From Lactobacillus sp. (lineage in GTDB: Bacteria > Bacillota > Bacilli > Lactobacillales > Lactobacillaceae), in the NCBI GenBank assembly GCA_022651245.1, contig JALCQM010000004.1:1-64000 (forward strand): a DNA stretch of 64,000 nucleotides. Direction: 5' to 3'. The notes under the pieces are model-generated. The model ran no database searches, had not been told where the DNA came from, and saw only the letters and a list, made by a program, of their open reading frames with translations. Positions 27,461 to 34,740 of this stretch are shown here, piece after piece. The position numbers and the translations under genes are program-made. Positions within the stretch are counted from its first letter, which is position 1. Every line of letters starts with the position of its first letter.

Positions 27461-27752
27461 ATTTGAGGTCGGGTAGGCCAAAAAGGTCTGTGTAGATCAG
27501 CCGGGCCTGGCGTCGAGTCCAGCCCTCGTTTTTGATGATCTTGAGCTCCCGCGTGTCGGAGCAGTCGCCTGAGTCGAACTCAAAGTGCAACGCCTCGTGG
27601 ATAGCGGTCTCCAGCCAGTCGATGTCTGGCTGCAGGGTGTTTATGTACACTTCATGGCCCTGGATGTGGCCGTGGTAGTGCGGACTTTTCACCTCTACTC
27701 CGTAAAACGTTAGCTGCGGGTACATGTCTTCGATTCGTTCCAAGTCGGTCAT
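27459..27752 (-). CDS. ImmA/IrrE-type metallopeptidase-like protein
   Basis: 97 residues with the zinc motif HEALH (residues ~52-56 from this start), typical of ImmA/IrrE peptidases that cleave the adjacent phage or ICE repressor to start induction. It is short for the family. ATG 27752 is preferred (AAGGTGG upstream) over GTG 27764. Directly downstream of the repressor gene, so probably cotranscribed with it. Confidence 0.75.
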   Translation of the reverse strand: MTDLERIEDMYPQLTFYGVEVKSPHYHGHIQGHEVYINTLQPDIDWLETAIHEALHFEFDSGDCSDTRELKIIKNEGWTRRQARLIYTDLFGLPDLK

Positions 27753-27765
27753 AGACAGCGCCACC

Positions 27766-28131
27766 TTAAAGACGTTTTCTGAACTTCATCGCCTGTTTGA
27801 CCATTTCGATGATCGCCTCGCGCTCATCATCGGAAATATCGGGATCAATTGAGTAGGCGATGAGTTCTTGATTCTTCGTCATCGGCTTCTTATCAGAGGC
27901 TCTAGGCGGGTTGGGATCATCGGTATTACCAAGCAGGTAGTCAACGCTGACGTGCAGGACGTTGGCGACCTTCTCAAGCGTTTCTCGCCGAGGAGTGATT
28001 CCGTCTGGATACGCCTTAGATGGTTTCCAAGCATAAACGGACTTTTCACCAATACCGGCGCGGCGTGCGACCTCCGTCAATGCAAATCCACGTTCTGATG
28101 AAATTTTTTTAATACGCTCGAACAGCGTCAT
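27766..28131 (-). CDS. CI-like phage repressor (XRE family)
   Basis: 121 residues. Residues ~5-65 form the XRE helix-turn-helix (LTEVARRAGIGEKSVYAWK), followed by a short acidic linker and a helical C-terminus (DISDDEREAIIEMVKQAMK). It should hold the prophage in lysogeny by binding the GTACGA-type operators in the control region. ATG 28131 has GGGAGGAG upstream. No peptidase S24 part is present, which fits an ImmA-dependent mode of inactivation. Confidence 0.85.
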   Translation of the reverse strand: MTLFERIKKISSERGFALTEVARRAGIGEKSVYAWKPSKAYPDGITPRRETLEKVANVLHVSVDYLLGNTDDPNPPRASDKKPMTKNQELIAYSIDPDISDDEREAIIEMVKQAMKFRKRL

Positions 28132-28188
28132 ATCAAGGCTCCTCCCGGTTTCGTAAATGTTAATTTACAAAAGACGTTCAAATTATGT

Positions 28189-28217
28189 TGACGAAGTACG
28201 AAAGGCGTATTAATATA
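28189..28217 (+). promoter_or_regulatory. Rightward early promoter with operator in the spacer
   Basis: TTGACG and TAATAT are separated by 17 bp. The spacer holds GTACGAAAGGCGTAT, an imperfect palindrome of the same type as that in the leftward promoter. A further TCGTAC half-site lies at 28223-28228. It should drive the early lytic genes from 28418 on. Confidence 0.7.
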
Positions 28218-28229
28218 GTCCTCGTACCA

Positions 28230-28379
28230 AGTTGTTAAACAGAGCATATAAATACCGTGTCAATTGTCCCGGAGCCGCCAAGCAAGGAACAGACGAGGTA
28301 GGACTGGCGTTTTCTACGCTTGTTTACGTGTGCAATTGTAGTACGAAACTCGTACCACGTCAACTGAGTTTAACAACTT
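28230..28379. repeat. 12-bp perfect inverted repeat enclosing the repressor promoter
   Basis: AAGTTGTTAAAC (28230-28241) and GTTTAACAACTT (28368-28379) are exact reverse complements, 126 bp apart, with the leftward promoter between them. No gene is seen in 28132-28417 other than these control elements. Confidence 0.75.
28335..28363 (-). promoter_or_regulatory. Leftward repressor promoter with palindromic operator
   Basis: Read on the minus strand, TTGACG and TACAAT are separated by 17 bp, and the spacer contains the perfect palindrome GTACGA-N3-TCGTAC (28341-28355 on the plus strand). It would produce a repressor mRNA with a ~200-nt leader and points at the rightward promoter. Confidence 0.7.
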
Positions 28380-28417
28380 AATGTACAAATTTGGTTAGAA
28401 AGTGAGGTGAAAACAGC

Positions 28418-28558
28418 TTGATTTCCAAGGAAAAGAAACGTATCAGCGGCTTTTGGGTTGGATACATTGAGTGGGAGCGGGAACATCCCTGTCGTGCCTT
28501 GATCTGGGCATTAGGCTCATTGCTAGTAGGCACGGTGATGGGATGGTTCCTAAAATAA
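28418..28558 (+). CDS. Small membrane protein, first early gene
   Basis: 46 residues: a basic N-terminus (ISKEKKRISGFW) and one C-terminal membrane helix (LIWALGSLLVGTVMGWFL). TTG 28418 has GTGAGGTGAA upstream. It is the first gene after the rightward promoter and meets a convergent gene at its stop. Function unknown. Confidence 0.6.
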   Translation: MISKEKKRISGFWVGYIEWEREHPCRALIWALGSLLVGTVMGWFLK

Positions 28559-28867
28559 CGAGCGCAATATCCACCCCATTGCAAGGCCAACAATCCAGAT
28601 GATGAAATTAACAGCGAGTGGAGACCAGAAATTGTCCTTGACGTGTTGGGAACGTTCTTCTTTTTCAATCGAAACAAGGTTTCGACCTTTATCCGTTAAG
28701 CGATAGCCCGTTACTGTCTCATCACCACCCTCAAATTTGATTTCAGGTGTAAGTAACTTTTCATGCCAGAGGTCAATTAGATGGTGGTTGAAATAGTCAT
28801 TGCTGACTGGCAATTTTCCGGCATCGAGTTTTTGCAACAAAGCAAGTTGCTCTTTTGATAGTTTCAC
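28550..28867 (-). CDS. Hypothetical tail-anchored membrane protein on the opposite strand
   Basis: 105 residues: an N-terminal winged-helix-like part (LSKEQLALLQKL, VTGYRLTDKGRNLV) and a C-terminal membrane helix (AVNFIIWIVGLAMGWIL). GTG 28867 is chosen because GGAG lies about nine bases upstream; TTG 28891 is in frame. It runs against the early transcript, which is typical of separately expressed lysogenic genes. The YRLTDKG pattern resembles wing segments of small DNA-binding proteins. Function unknown. Confidence 0.6.
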   Translation of the reverse strand: MKLSKEQLALLQKLDAGKLPVSNDYFNHHLIDLWHEKLLTPEIKFEGGDETVTGYRLTDKGRNLVSIEKEERSQHVKDNFWSPLAVNFIIWIVGLAMGWILRSLF

Positions 28868-28916
28868 AATTATCCGCTCCGTTTTTATCAATTATCGCAC
28901 AAAAGGAAGTGAAAGT

Positions 28917-29132
28917 ATGGCAGACAAATGGGAATGGCAAGAACAGTTAGCTAAGGCTCACATGATTCAAGCAGAGGCTGGCGCACACATTGGCCTCTCA
29001 GCAAGTCAAACAGCCCATCTTGTCAAGAAGATGGTGCAAGGCCAAGGGTTAACGGCCACTGACACAGACAAGAAGCGCTGGGATCGTATCCTAGGCTATC
29101 TCGATCATAAACAAAAGGAGGTATTGAAATGA
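28917..29132 (+). CDS. Small early phage protein, 71 aa
   Basis: A helical 71-residue protein (ADKWEWQEQLAKAHMIQAEAG) of unknown function. AAAGGAAG precedes ATG 28917, and it overlaps the antirepressor gene by four bases. Confidence 0.7.
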   Translation: MADKWEWQEQLAKAHMIQAEAGAHIGLSASQTAHLVKKMVQGQGLTATDTDKKRWDRILGYLDHKQKEVLK

Positions 29133-29908
29133 ATGAACCACAATTATTCGACTTTCACGGTCAATCAATTCGTACCGTGTTAGTCGATGATCAACCAATG
29201 TTTGTTGGTAAGGATGTCGCCGAGGTGCTGGGGTATAGCAAGCCGGCGAACGCGGTCAACAAATACGTTCCAGACAAATTTAAAGGGGTCACCAAATTGA
29301 TGACCCCCGGTGGTAAACAAGACTTCGTTGTTATCGCCGAACCAGGACTCTATAAGCTGGTGTTCAAATCTGAAATGCCAAACTCGGAGGAATTTACGGA
29401 CTGGGTGGCAGCGGAAGTCTTGCCAACAATCCGCAAGCATGGCGCGTACATGACGCCTGAGACGATTGAGAAGACGCTCACCAATCCCGACTTCATTATC
29501 CGGCTAGCAACACAGCTCAAGACCGAGCAAGCCAAGACGGCGGCTCTCACAGCCGATAACGAGGCGATGAAGCCCAAAGCGTTGTTCGCTGATGCGGTGT
29601 CAGCAAGCACCACAAGTATTCTGATCGGATCGCTTGCCAAAATCTTGCGACAAAACGGCATCATCATTGGCCAGAATCGTTTGTTTGCTTGGCTACGTAA
29701 TCACGGCTATCTGATCGCACGCAAAGGTAGCGACTGGAACACGCCAACGCAGAAGTCGATGGATGCCGGTTGGTTCGAGATTAAGGAATCGACACATCTT
29801 GATGGCAACGGCGTGAACGTCACTACCAAGACGACGAAAGTCACTGGCGACGGCCAACAACACTTCATTAATGGTTTCCTAACCGGTGATATGGAGGTAT
29901 CCAAATGA
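29129..29908 (+). CDS. ant: Phage antirepressor (BRO-N plus KilA-C type)
   Basis: 259 residues. Residues ~1-105 are a BRO-N domain (PMFVGKDVAEVLGYSKPANA), and residues ~140-255 are the phage antirepressor C-terminal domain (LAKILRQNGIIIGQNRLFAWL). Such proteins counter the repressor during induction. ATG 29129 has AAAGGAGG upstream, and the stop overlaps the next start. Confidence 0.92.
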   Translation: MNEPQLFDFHGQSIRTVLVDDQPMFVGKDVAEVLGYSKPANAVNKYVPDKFKGVTKLMTPGGKQDFVVIAEPGLYKLVFKSEMPNSEEFTDWVAAEVLPTIRKHGAYMTPETIEKTLTNPDFIIRLATQLKTEQAKTAALTADNEAMKPKALFADAVSASTTSILIGSLAKILRQNGIIIGQNRLFAWLRNHGYLIARKGSDWNTPTQKSMDAGWFEIKESTHLDGNGVNVTTKTTKVTGDGQQHFINGFLTGDMEVSK

Positions 29909-30201
29909 GCAAACCGATTGGTAGCTATAAAACCACCGTCAACCTGAACCTTGACGAACTAAAAAAGTTGCTCAATCTGGCTGCAACCCAGACGAAACAA
30001 CTTCATGAAACTTTAGGCAAAATTGATGCTATTGTCCAAGGCCGGAACGAGCAAAATACGGCGCCCGCCAAAGCAGACCCCGTATCGTGGCTGTTTAAGC
30101 AAACTACAACCGCTCGACTAGGCAGCATGGGATTTGACGAAGCCGAGATTGACCTAATCAAGCGGTTTGTCGAGAAGACTAGTCAGACAAGTAATCAGTA
30201 A
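29905..30201 (+). CDS. Hypothetical early phage protein, 98 aa
   Basis: 98 residues, with coil-like central part (LKKLLNLAATQTKQLHETLGKID). Starts within the antirepressor stop behind GGAGG. Its 3' end overlaps the convergent gene at 30179-30574 by 23 bp. No family recognised. Confidence 0.7.
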   Translation: MSKPIGSYKTTVNLNLDELKKLLNLAATQTKQLHETLGKIDAIVQGRNEQNTAPAKADPVSWLFKQTTTARLGSMGFDEAEIDLIKRFVEKTSQTSNQ

Positions 30202-30574
30202 CTTCTTGATCTGTGAACAGCTTATCTTCGCGAAGCAGGCCGGCAACACGGCTACCGGTTTTGACTAAGCTACCGTACTCGATATCAGTCCACTGGTGGC
30301 TGTGGTTTGTTGCGACATTTTTAGATAACTCATGCTGAAATACAGCCGCCTTATCCATCAAATCGTCAAGGTCGCCACGGTCAAAGTCGGGTTTCACCTT
30401 AGCGTAAATCCAAAGCGCCCGAAAATCAGAATACGCACAAGCAGCTTCGCCTACCGCAGCAAATTCACCGCGTTCTCCATGATCAGAGACGAAATCATTT
30501 GCACGACGAGCGTGAGTGAACGCCGATCGAAGAAGCTGTTTCATTTCACTAAATGACAATTCCATTTCATTCAT
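30179..30574 (-). CDS. Hypothetical protein on the opposite strand in the early region
   Basis: 131 residues, helical and soluble. A strong ribosome site (AAAGGAGGTGA) before ATG 30574 supports it as a real leftward gene inside the rightward early operon. Function unknown; it may be expressed in the lysogen. Confidence 0.7.
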   Translation of the reverse strand: MNEMELSFSEMKQLLRSAFTHARRANDFVSDHGERGEFAAVGEAACAYSDFRALWIYAKVKPDFDRGDLDDLMDKAAVFQHELSKNVATNHSHQWTDIEYGSLVKTGSRVAGLLREDKLFTDQEVTDYLSD

Positions 30575-30641
30575 TAATCTTCACCTCCTTTCCGAATCTA
30601 TTATCCGCCGGAGGGAGGCCAAACAAAAGGAAGTGATTAGG

Positions 30642-30881
30642 ATGGCGGAATCGTTGCTAGCTAAGACACTCGGCCGAACCATCCGTGCAGTGCTACGTGA
30701 TGAGCTGGTGATCATGGCCGCCGAGTGGCTAGACACAGAACACGCCATCACGCTACTTCAGGGCACCAAATATACGTTACTAGAACTTCGCAAGAAGGGC
30801 CTGCCATGCCGGCGAATCGGTAGAAAGGTCTACTTCAGCAAGACGGACATCAACAGCTTTATTGCAAGACAAAAAAGATGA
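30642..30881 (+). CDS. Excisionase-like HTH protein
   Basis: 79 residues with an HTH_17-type DNA-binding helix-turn-helix in the second half (YTLLELRKKGLPCRRIGRK, then VYFSKTDINSFI), the pattern of Xis/AlpA proteins. ATG 30642 has AAAGGAAG upstream. It could be an excision factor or an early regulator. Confidence 0.75.
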   Translation: MAESLLAKTLGRTIRAVLRDELVIMAAEWLDTEHAITLLQGTKYTLLELRKKGLPCRRIGRKVYFSKTDINSFIARQKR

Positions 30882-30898
30882 CTCTCACACATCGCAAG
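30882..30898 (+). repeat. 17-bp repeat, copy 2
   Basis: Exact second copy of the sequence at 26502-26518, starting right after the stop codon of the HTH gene. Confidence 0.7.
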
Positions 30899-30917
30899 TG
30901 TCCGTAGGAGGCAACAC

Positions 30918-31058
30918 ATGACTTTAGTACAAGTAGCAATCGCATTTTTAGTTTTTGTTCTCGCAACTCGAATTTACCTTGAGTTGCGCGGTGACAAGCC
31001 AATCGCAGCTTGGATCGTCAAGCTGCTAGACATCCCAGAGGAGGAAGACAATGAGTGA
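30918..31058 (+). CDS. Small membrane protein, 46 aa
   Basis: One N-terminal membrane helix (VQVAIAFLVFVLA) and an acidic tail. ATG 30918 has TAGGAGG upstream. Overlaps the next start by eight bases. Unknown function. Confidence 0.6.
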   Translation: MTLVQVAIAFLVFVLATRIYLELRGDKPIAAWIVKLLDIPEEEDNE

Positions 31059-31500
31059 CCAAATAACGCTGACAAAAGAGGACCTATCGAAAATTATTAG
31101 TGATGCAGTAGCAAAAGCTCTGACAACCGATGACCGAGTGCTTGACTCGCGAACCGTGTTTCAGCTTGTGAGCGTCAAAAGTTCAGAGATCCGCGCACTT
31201 AATGAGAAATATCCGATTTCTAGTCGCTACAACCGGCTATATGGTCCGAGCGGTTGGACCTATAACGCGCGTAGTGCCCATTCGGTATATGCCGGGAGAA
31301 TTCACAACAGTATTCGTTACCTTGTTTTGGCTCTTCATGGTGTGTCCCTCAATACCAAACTGAACCCTAAAGATTATCAGGCAGCCATCTCTGAATATCA
31401 GCAGATCAAGGACTTGTTTTTGAAGTTGTATGAGGAGCGACTAGACCGTGACCTCGGTCACGCCGAAGAGGAGGCCAGCGATGAACCAGCAAGACATTGA
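31051..31500 (+). CDS. Hypothetical early phage protein, 149 aa
   Basis: 149 soluble residues with a Tyr/Arg-rich middle (SRYNRLYGPSGWTYNARS) and a helical C-terminus (KDLFLKLYEERLDRDLG). It overlaps both neighbours, with GAGGAGG upstream. No family recognised. Confidence 0.75.
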   Translation: MSDQITLTKEDLSKIISDAVAKALTTDDRVLDSRTVFQLVSVKSSEIRALNEKYPISSRYNRLYGPSGWTYNARSAHSVYAGRIHNSIRYLVLALHGVSLNTKLNPKDYQAAISEYQQIKDLFLKLYEERLDRDLGHAEEEASDEPARH

Positions 31501-31588
31501 CGCTGCACTCCGTGAGCATGACGACTGGGAGCAACAGAAGGCCGAGCAGTTCGGCTTTGATGAAGGGGATGAAGACCATGAAGATTAA
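31481..31588 (+). CDS. Very small acidic protein, 35 aa
   Basis: 35 residues, Asp/Glu-rich, encoded between two overlapping genes behind AAGAGGAGG. Its end overlaps the next start. Confidence 0.45.
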   Translation: MNQQDIDAALREHDDWEQQKAEQFGFDEGDEDHED

Positions 31589-31844
31589 TGATTTAACGCC
31601 TACAGAGGCGGCTGTCATCGGGTTGATGCGTCGTGGGGCAAGCGTGGACCTGACCATGACGCGCGGCGATACGCTTCCGAAGACTAACGCAGAGGCTCGT
31701 GACTGGCTAAAACCATTATCTGAGGCAATTGGCGCGCCCGTAGTGCGGGCAAAATATACGACCGTCCAATGGTGGAAGACATTTAACGGGCACTTCACGG
31801 CAGCTGTTTTTGTTGCGGGAAGGCGGCCAGACCATGACGCCTGA
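31578..31844 (+). CDS. Hypothetical phage protein, 88 aa
   Basis: 88 residues with an N-terminal helix (LTPTEAAVIGLMRRGASVDL). ATG 31578 has AAGGGG upstream and overlaps both neighbours. Unknown function. Confidence 0.65.
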   Translation: MKINDLTPTEAAVIGLMRRGASVDLTMTRGDTLPKTNAEARDWLKPLSEAIGAPVVRAKYTTVQWWKTFNGHFTAAVFVAGRRPDHDA

Positions 31845-32712
31845 GTTTGCCAGCACTGCCGGTATGGATCGCCTGGAGTGGCTCAAATTTCGGCGCAAGG
31901 GCATCGGCGGTAGCGACGTAGCTGCCATCTTAGGCCTGAGCCCCTGGAACTCGCCTTACAGCGTCTGGGCGACGAAGACGGGTCGGATCCCGATCACTGA
32001 CCAAGGCAATGAATTTACGCATTGGGGCACCATCATGGAGCCTATTTTGGCCCACGAATTTCAAGCAGTGACCGGTAAGCGCGTCTATAGGCAAAACAAG
32101 ACCTATTACGATCCGGAGCACCCTTACCTGCGGGCAAACATTGATCGGGATATCGCCGGTGAGGAAGGCTTCTTGGAGATTAAGACAGCGACTGAGTACA
32201 AGTCCAGCGAGTGGGAAGGTGACCAGGTGCCGGTGCCATACCAGTTGCAGGTGCAGCACTACATGCACGTGCTGGATCGGCCTTACGTCTACTTTGCCTA
32301 CCTAGTCGGTGGTCACCACTTTGGCTACAAGCGCGTCGATCGCGACCAGGAAGCCATCAGCATCATCGAGCCGCAGTTAATTGACTGGTGGGAGCAGCAC
32401 ATCATCAAGGATGTCCCACCAGATCCAGACGGTACTGCCGCTACGACGGCCGCATTACGCGCCCTGTACCCCGAAGACGACGGGGAGGCCTTATCCATGG
32501 ACACGTCCTTCGACAGCCTGCTAACGAGCCGAGAAGAGCTCAAATCAAGTATGGAGTCATCCAAAGAGGCTACCGACGCGATCGACAACAAGCTGCGGGA
32601 GACAATCGGCGAAGCCAGCGCCGGAGAGACGACCAACTGGATCGTCACCAACAAAGCCAACAAGCGGGGAACCCGCACTTTGAGGATTAAACGAAAGAAG
32701 GCACTTAAATGA
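31834..32712 (+). CDS. YqaJ-type phage recombination exonuclease
   Basis: 292 residues. The YqaJ/lambda-exonuclease fold is shown by FRRKGIGGSDVAAILGLSPW (residues ~17-36), WGTIMEPILAHEF, the catalytic D...E-x-K set (RANIDRD, then FLEIKTAT) and the QLQVQHYMHV helix. It digests dsDNA 5'-3' to give ssDNA for the annealing protein RecT encoded two genes later. ATG 31834 is chosen for its ribosome site. A helical C-terminal part (~225-290) follows the nuclease. Confidence 0.92.
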   Translation: MTPEFASTAGMDRLEWLKFRRKGIGGSDVAAILGLSPWNSPYSVWATKTGRIPITDQGNEFTHWGTIMEPILAHEFQAVTGKRVYRQNKTYYDPEHPYLRANIDRDIAGEEGFLEIKTATEYKSSEWEGDQVPVPYQLQVQHYMHVLDRPYVYFAYLVGGHHFGYKRVDRDQEAISIIEPQLIDWWEQHIIKDVPPDPDGTAATTAALRALYPEDDGEALSMDTSFDSLLTSREELKSSMESSKEATDAIDNKLRETIGEASAGETTNWIVTNKANKRGTRTLRIKRKKALK

Positions 32713-32909
32713 TTTTGTATGACAGGCACTATACCGTCATCACATTTGACGGTCAGAAGTATCGTGGCAACGCCGAATCAATTCAGATCCCGGAGCCCAT
32801 CACAGATGGGCCACTGATCATCACTGATCACGGCAACATCGAGTACCACATGCCAGGCGATGTGCGGCGTATCATCACAAACGATCTTGAGGAGGCAGAA
32901 GAAGAATGA
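32709..32909 (+). CDS. Small protein between YqaJ and RecT genes
   Basis: 66 residues, beta-rich and acidic (YTVITFDGQKYRGNAESIQI). Overlaps both neighbours by four bases, so probably coexpressed with the recombination pair. Unknown function. Confidence 0.7.
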   Translation: MILYDRHYTVITFDGQKYRGNAESIQIPEPITDGPLIITDHGNIEYHMPGDVRRIITNDLEEAEEE

Positions 32910-33802
32910 GCCAACTATCGAATCAGCTTGCAAGCGCGCAGAGCGCCCACACAGCAGTAGCGGCATCAAGCGTCAAGAGTCTCATGAACAGTGGCTCTGT
33001 GCAGAAGCGGATGGCCGAGGTTATGGGCAAAAATGCCAATGCCTTTACCAGCTCGGTGATCAATCTAGTCAACAGCTCACAACAGCTGCAAGACGTCGAC
33101 GCCATGAGTGTGGTCTCATCTGCAATGGTCGCAGCGGCACTTAATTTGCCCGTAGATCCTAACTTGGGCTACATGTACATCGTGCCATTCCGTGAAAAGG
33201 ACAAGGCCTCCGGTAGCTGGCTAAAGCGCGCACAGCCACAGATGGGGTATCGCGGGTATATCCAACTTGCGCTCCGCACGGGCCAGTACAAAGCAATCAA
33301 CGCAAGCGTGGTCCACGAGGGCGAGATCCGTGACTGGGATCCGTTCTCCGAGACCTATTCAGTTGGCGAGAAGATCAGCGACAAGGTTGTCGGCTACGTC
33401 GGTCACTTTGAGCTGCTTAACGGCTTTCAGAAGACGACTTACTGGACGGTCGAAGAGATGGATGAGCACCGCAAACAATACAGCAAGTCCGGCAACTACA
33501 ACGGTCAGCGGTCTGGTGTCTGGAAGTCCAACTTTGATGCCATGGCGATCAAGACGGTGATCCGCAACCTGCTGAGCAAGTGGGGCATCCTTTCGATTCA
33601 GATGCAAGAAGCTGTCGCTAAGGATGAGACGCCACAGAACTTTGATCCTGAGACCGGTGAACTGACCAGCGAGCCTAAGTGGGTGGACGGCGCCGAAGAA
33701 GAATCGACCACGGACACAGCTACCACGATCGACCCTGATCTCGCTAAGGAAGCAGACGAGTACTTCAAGAGCCAGACTGACAGCGCAGCGGACGAGGGGT
33801 GA
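32906..33802 (+). CDS. recT: RecT-family single-strand annealing protein
   Basis: 298 residues. Contains the RecT hallmark stretches (SSAMVAAALNLPVDPNLGY, then AQPQMGYRGYIQLALRTGQY). It pairs with the YqaJ exonuclease for phage recombination. The acidic C-terminus (residues ~255-298) is typical. Confidence 0.95.
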   Translation: MSQLSNQLASAQSAHTAVAASSVKSLMNSGSVQKRMAEVMGKNANAFTSSVINLVNSSQQLQDVDAMSVVSSAMVAAALNLPVDPNLGYMYIVPFREKDKASGSWLKRAQPQMGYRGYIQLALRTGQYKAINASVVHEGEIRDWDPFSETYSVGEKISDKVVGYVGHFELLNGFQKTTYWTVEEMDEHRKQYSKSGNYNGQRSGVWKSNFDAMAIKTVIRNLLSKWGILSIQMQEAVAKDETPQNFDPETGELTSEPKWVDGAEEESTTDTATTIDPDLAKEADEYFKSQTDSAADEG

Positions 33803-33806
33803 TCGC

Positions 33807-33920
33807 GTGGATGCAGATTTATGCGAGCTTTGCCAGGTCTGTGGTGATCAGGATGCAGCCTATATCGGTGGCGGCCAGTACTGGTGCCAGAGCACTGGCG
33901 AGTTCTACTTCGCCTGGTAG
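33807..33920 (+). CDS. Small Cys-rich protein, 37 aa
   Basis: 37 residues with CELCQVC and a third cysteine near WCQS, possibly a zinc-binding knuckle. GTG 33807 follows GAGGGGTGA. Unknown role. Confidence 0.5.
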   Translation: MDADLCELCQVCGDQDAAYIGGGQYWCQSTGEFYFAW

Positions 33921-33931
33921 GAGGTGATCTG

Positions 33932-34729
33932 ATGGCAGACGAAGGCTGGATTAAGCTTCACCGCAAAATTACGAAGTCCCTCGTCTGGACAGACCCGCAG
34001 CGACTTAAGCTGTGGCTTCTAATCCTGATCAAGGCGAGACACGTACCTGGTACTGTTCCTTTTAACGGCCGTGAACAGCACTTGAACAGCGGTCAACTGG
34101 TCACGGGCCGCGTCGCACTGCGGGATGAGATGAACGCCGGTGTGCGTCCATCTCTCAAAGTGAACAGCTCATTTATTTATCGCGCGCTGAAAGATTTTGA
34201 ATCTCTCGGGATGTTGAACATCAAATCAAACCCGCAATTCAGCGTCATCACTGTACTCAACTGGAATGAGTACCAGCAAAGTGAACAGCTAACGAACAGC
34301 TCTCGAACAGCTAACGAACAGCTAACGAACACAAACAAGAATGTAAAGAATGAAAAGAATGTTCCTACTACTACAGAAGAGCGCGCAGCAGCTGGCTTCT
34401 ACGAACAGAACTTCGGGGTCTTGTCGCCTTTCGTGATCCAGAAGATCGAAGACTGGGTCGGCGACTTCCAAGAAGTCGGAGCTTCTGAACCTGAAGCCAA
34501 CCAAATCTTGGTCAAGGGGATGGAGATCGCAATCTCCAGAAACAAACGCAGCTTTGGCTACGTCGAAGGCATCTTACGAGACTGGGAGAGCAAGCACCTT
34601 AACTCGGTCGCTAGCATCGAAGGCGAAGAGGCAAAGTTCAAGGCGGCCAAGCAGGCGCGTGGATCTGCTAAGCCGCAGGCAACTTACGACAGTAGCAGGA
34701 CGATCAGTGACGATGACTTGCCATTTTAG
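33932..34729 (+). CDS. DnaD-like phage replication initiator
   Basis: 265 residues. The N-terminal winged helix (WIKLHRKITKSLVW, then FIYRALKDFESLGM) binds origin DNA, and the C-terminal DnaD-like domain (YGYVEGILRDWE-type, here SFGYVEGILRDWESK) contacts the helicase loading machinery. The linker region is encoded by 11-bp iterons (34283-34326). AGGAGGTGA precedes ATG 33932. The helicase loader follows 11 bp after. Confidence 0.88.
   Translation: MADEGWIKLHRKITKSLVWTDPQRLKLWLLILIKARHVPGTVPFNGREQHLNSGQLVTGRVALRDEMNAGVRPSLKVNSSFIYRALKDFESLGMLNIKSNPQFSVITVLNWNEYQQSEQLTNSSRTANEQLTNTNKNVKNEKNVPTTTEERAAAGFYEQNFGVLSPFVIQKIEDWVGDFQEVGASEPEANQILVKGMEIAISRNKRSFGYVEGILRDWESKHLNSVASIEGEEAKFKAAKQARGSAKPQATYDSSRTISDDDLPF
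34283..34326 (+). repeat. Four 11-bp iterons, probable phage origin
   Basis: GAACAGCTAAC repeats in tandem four times (second copy GAACAGCTCTC), with a fifth partial copy after it. The 11-base unit is not a multiple of three, so successive copies are read in different frames. The conservation is therefore of the DNA, as expected for initiator-binding iterons inside the initiator gene. Confidence 0.8.
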
Positions 34730-34740
34730 GAGGTGCAAGC

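Noticed and set aside
34283..34326. Tandem repeats as a mini CRISPR array
   Set aside because: Units are 11 bp without spacers, inside a gene; they are iterons.
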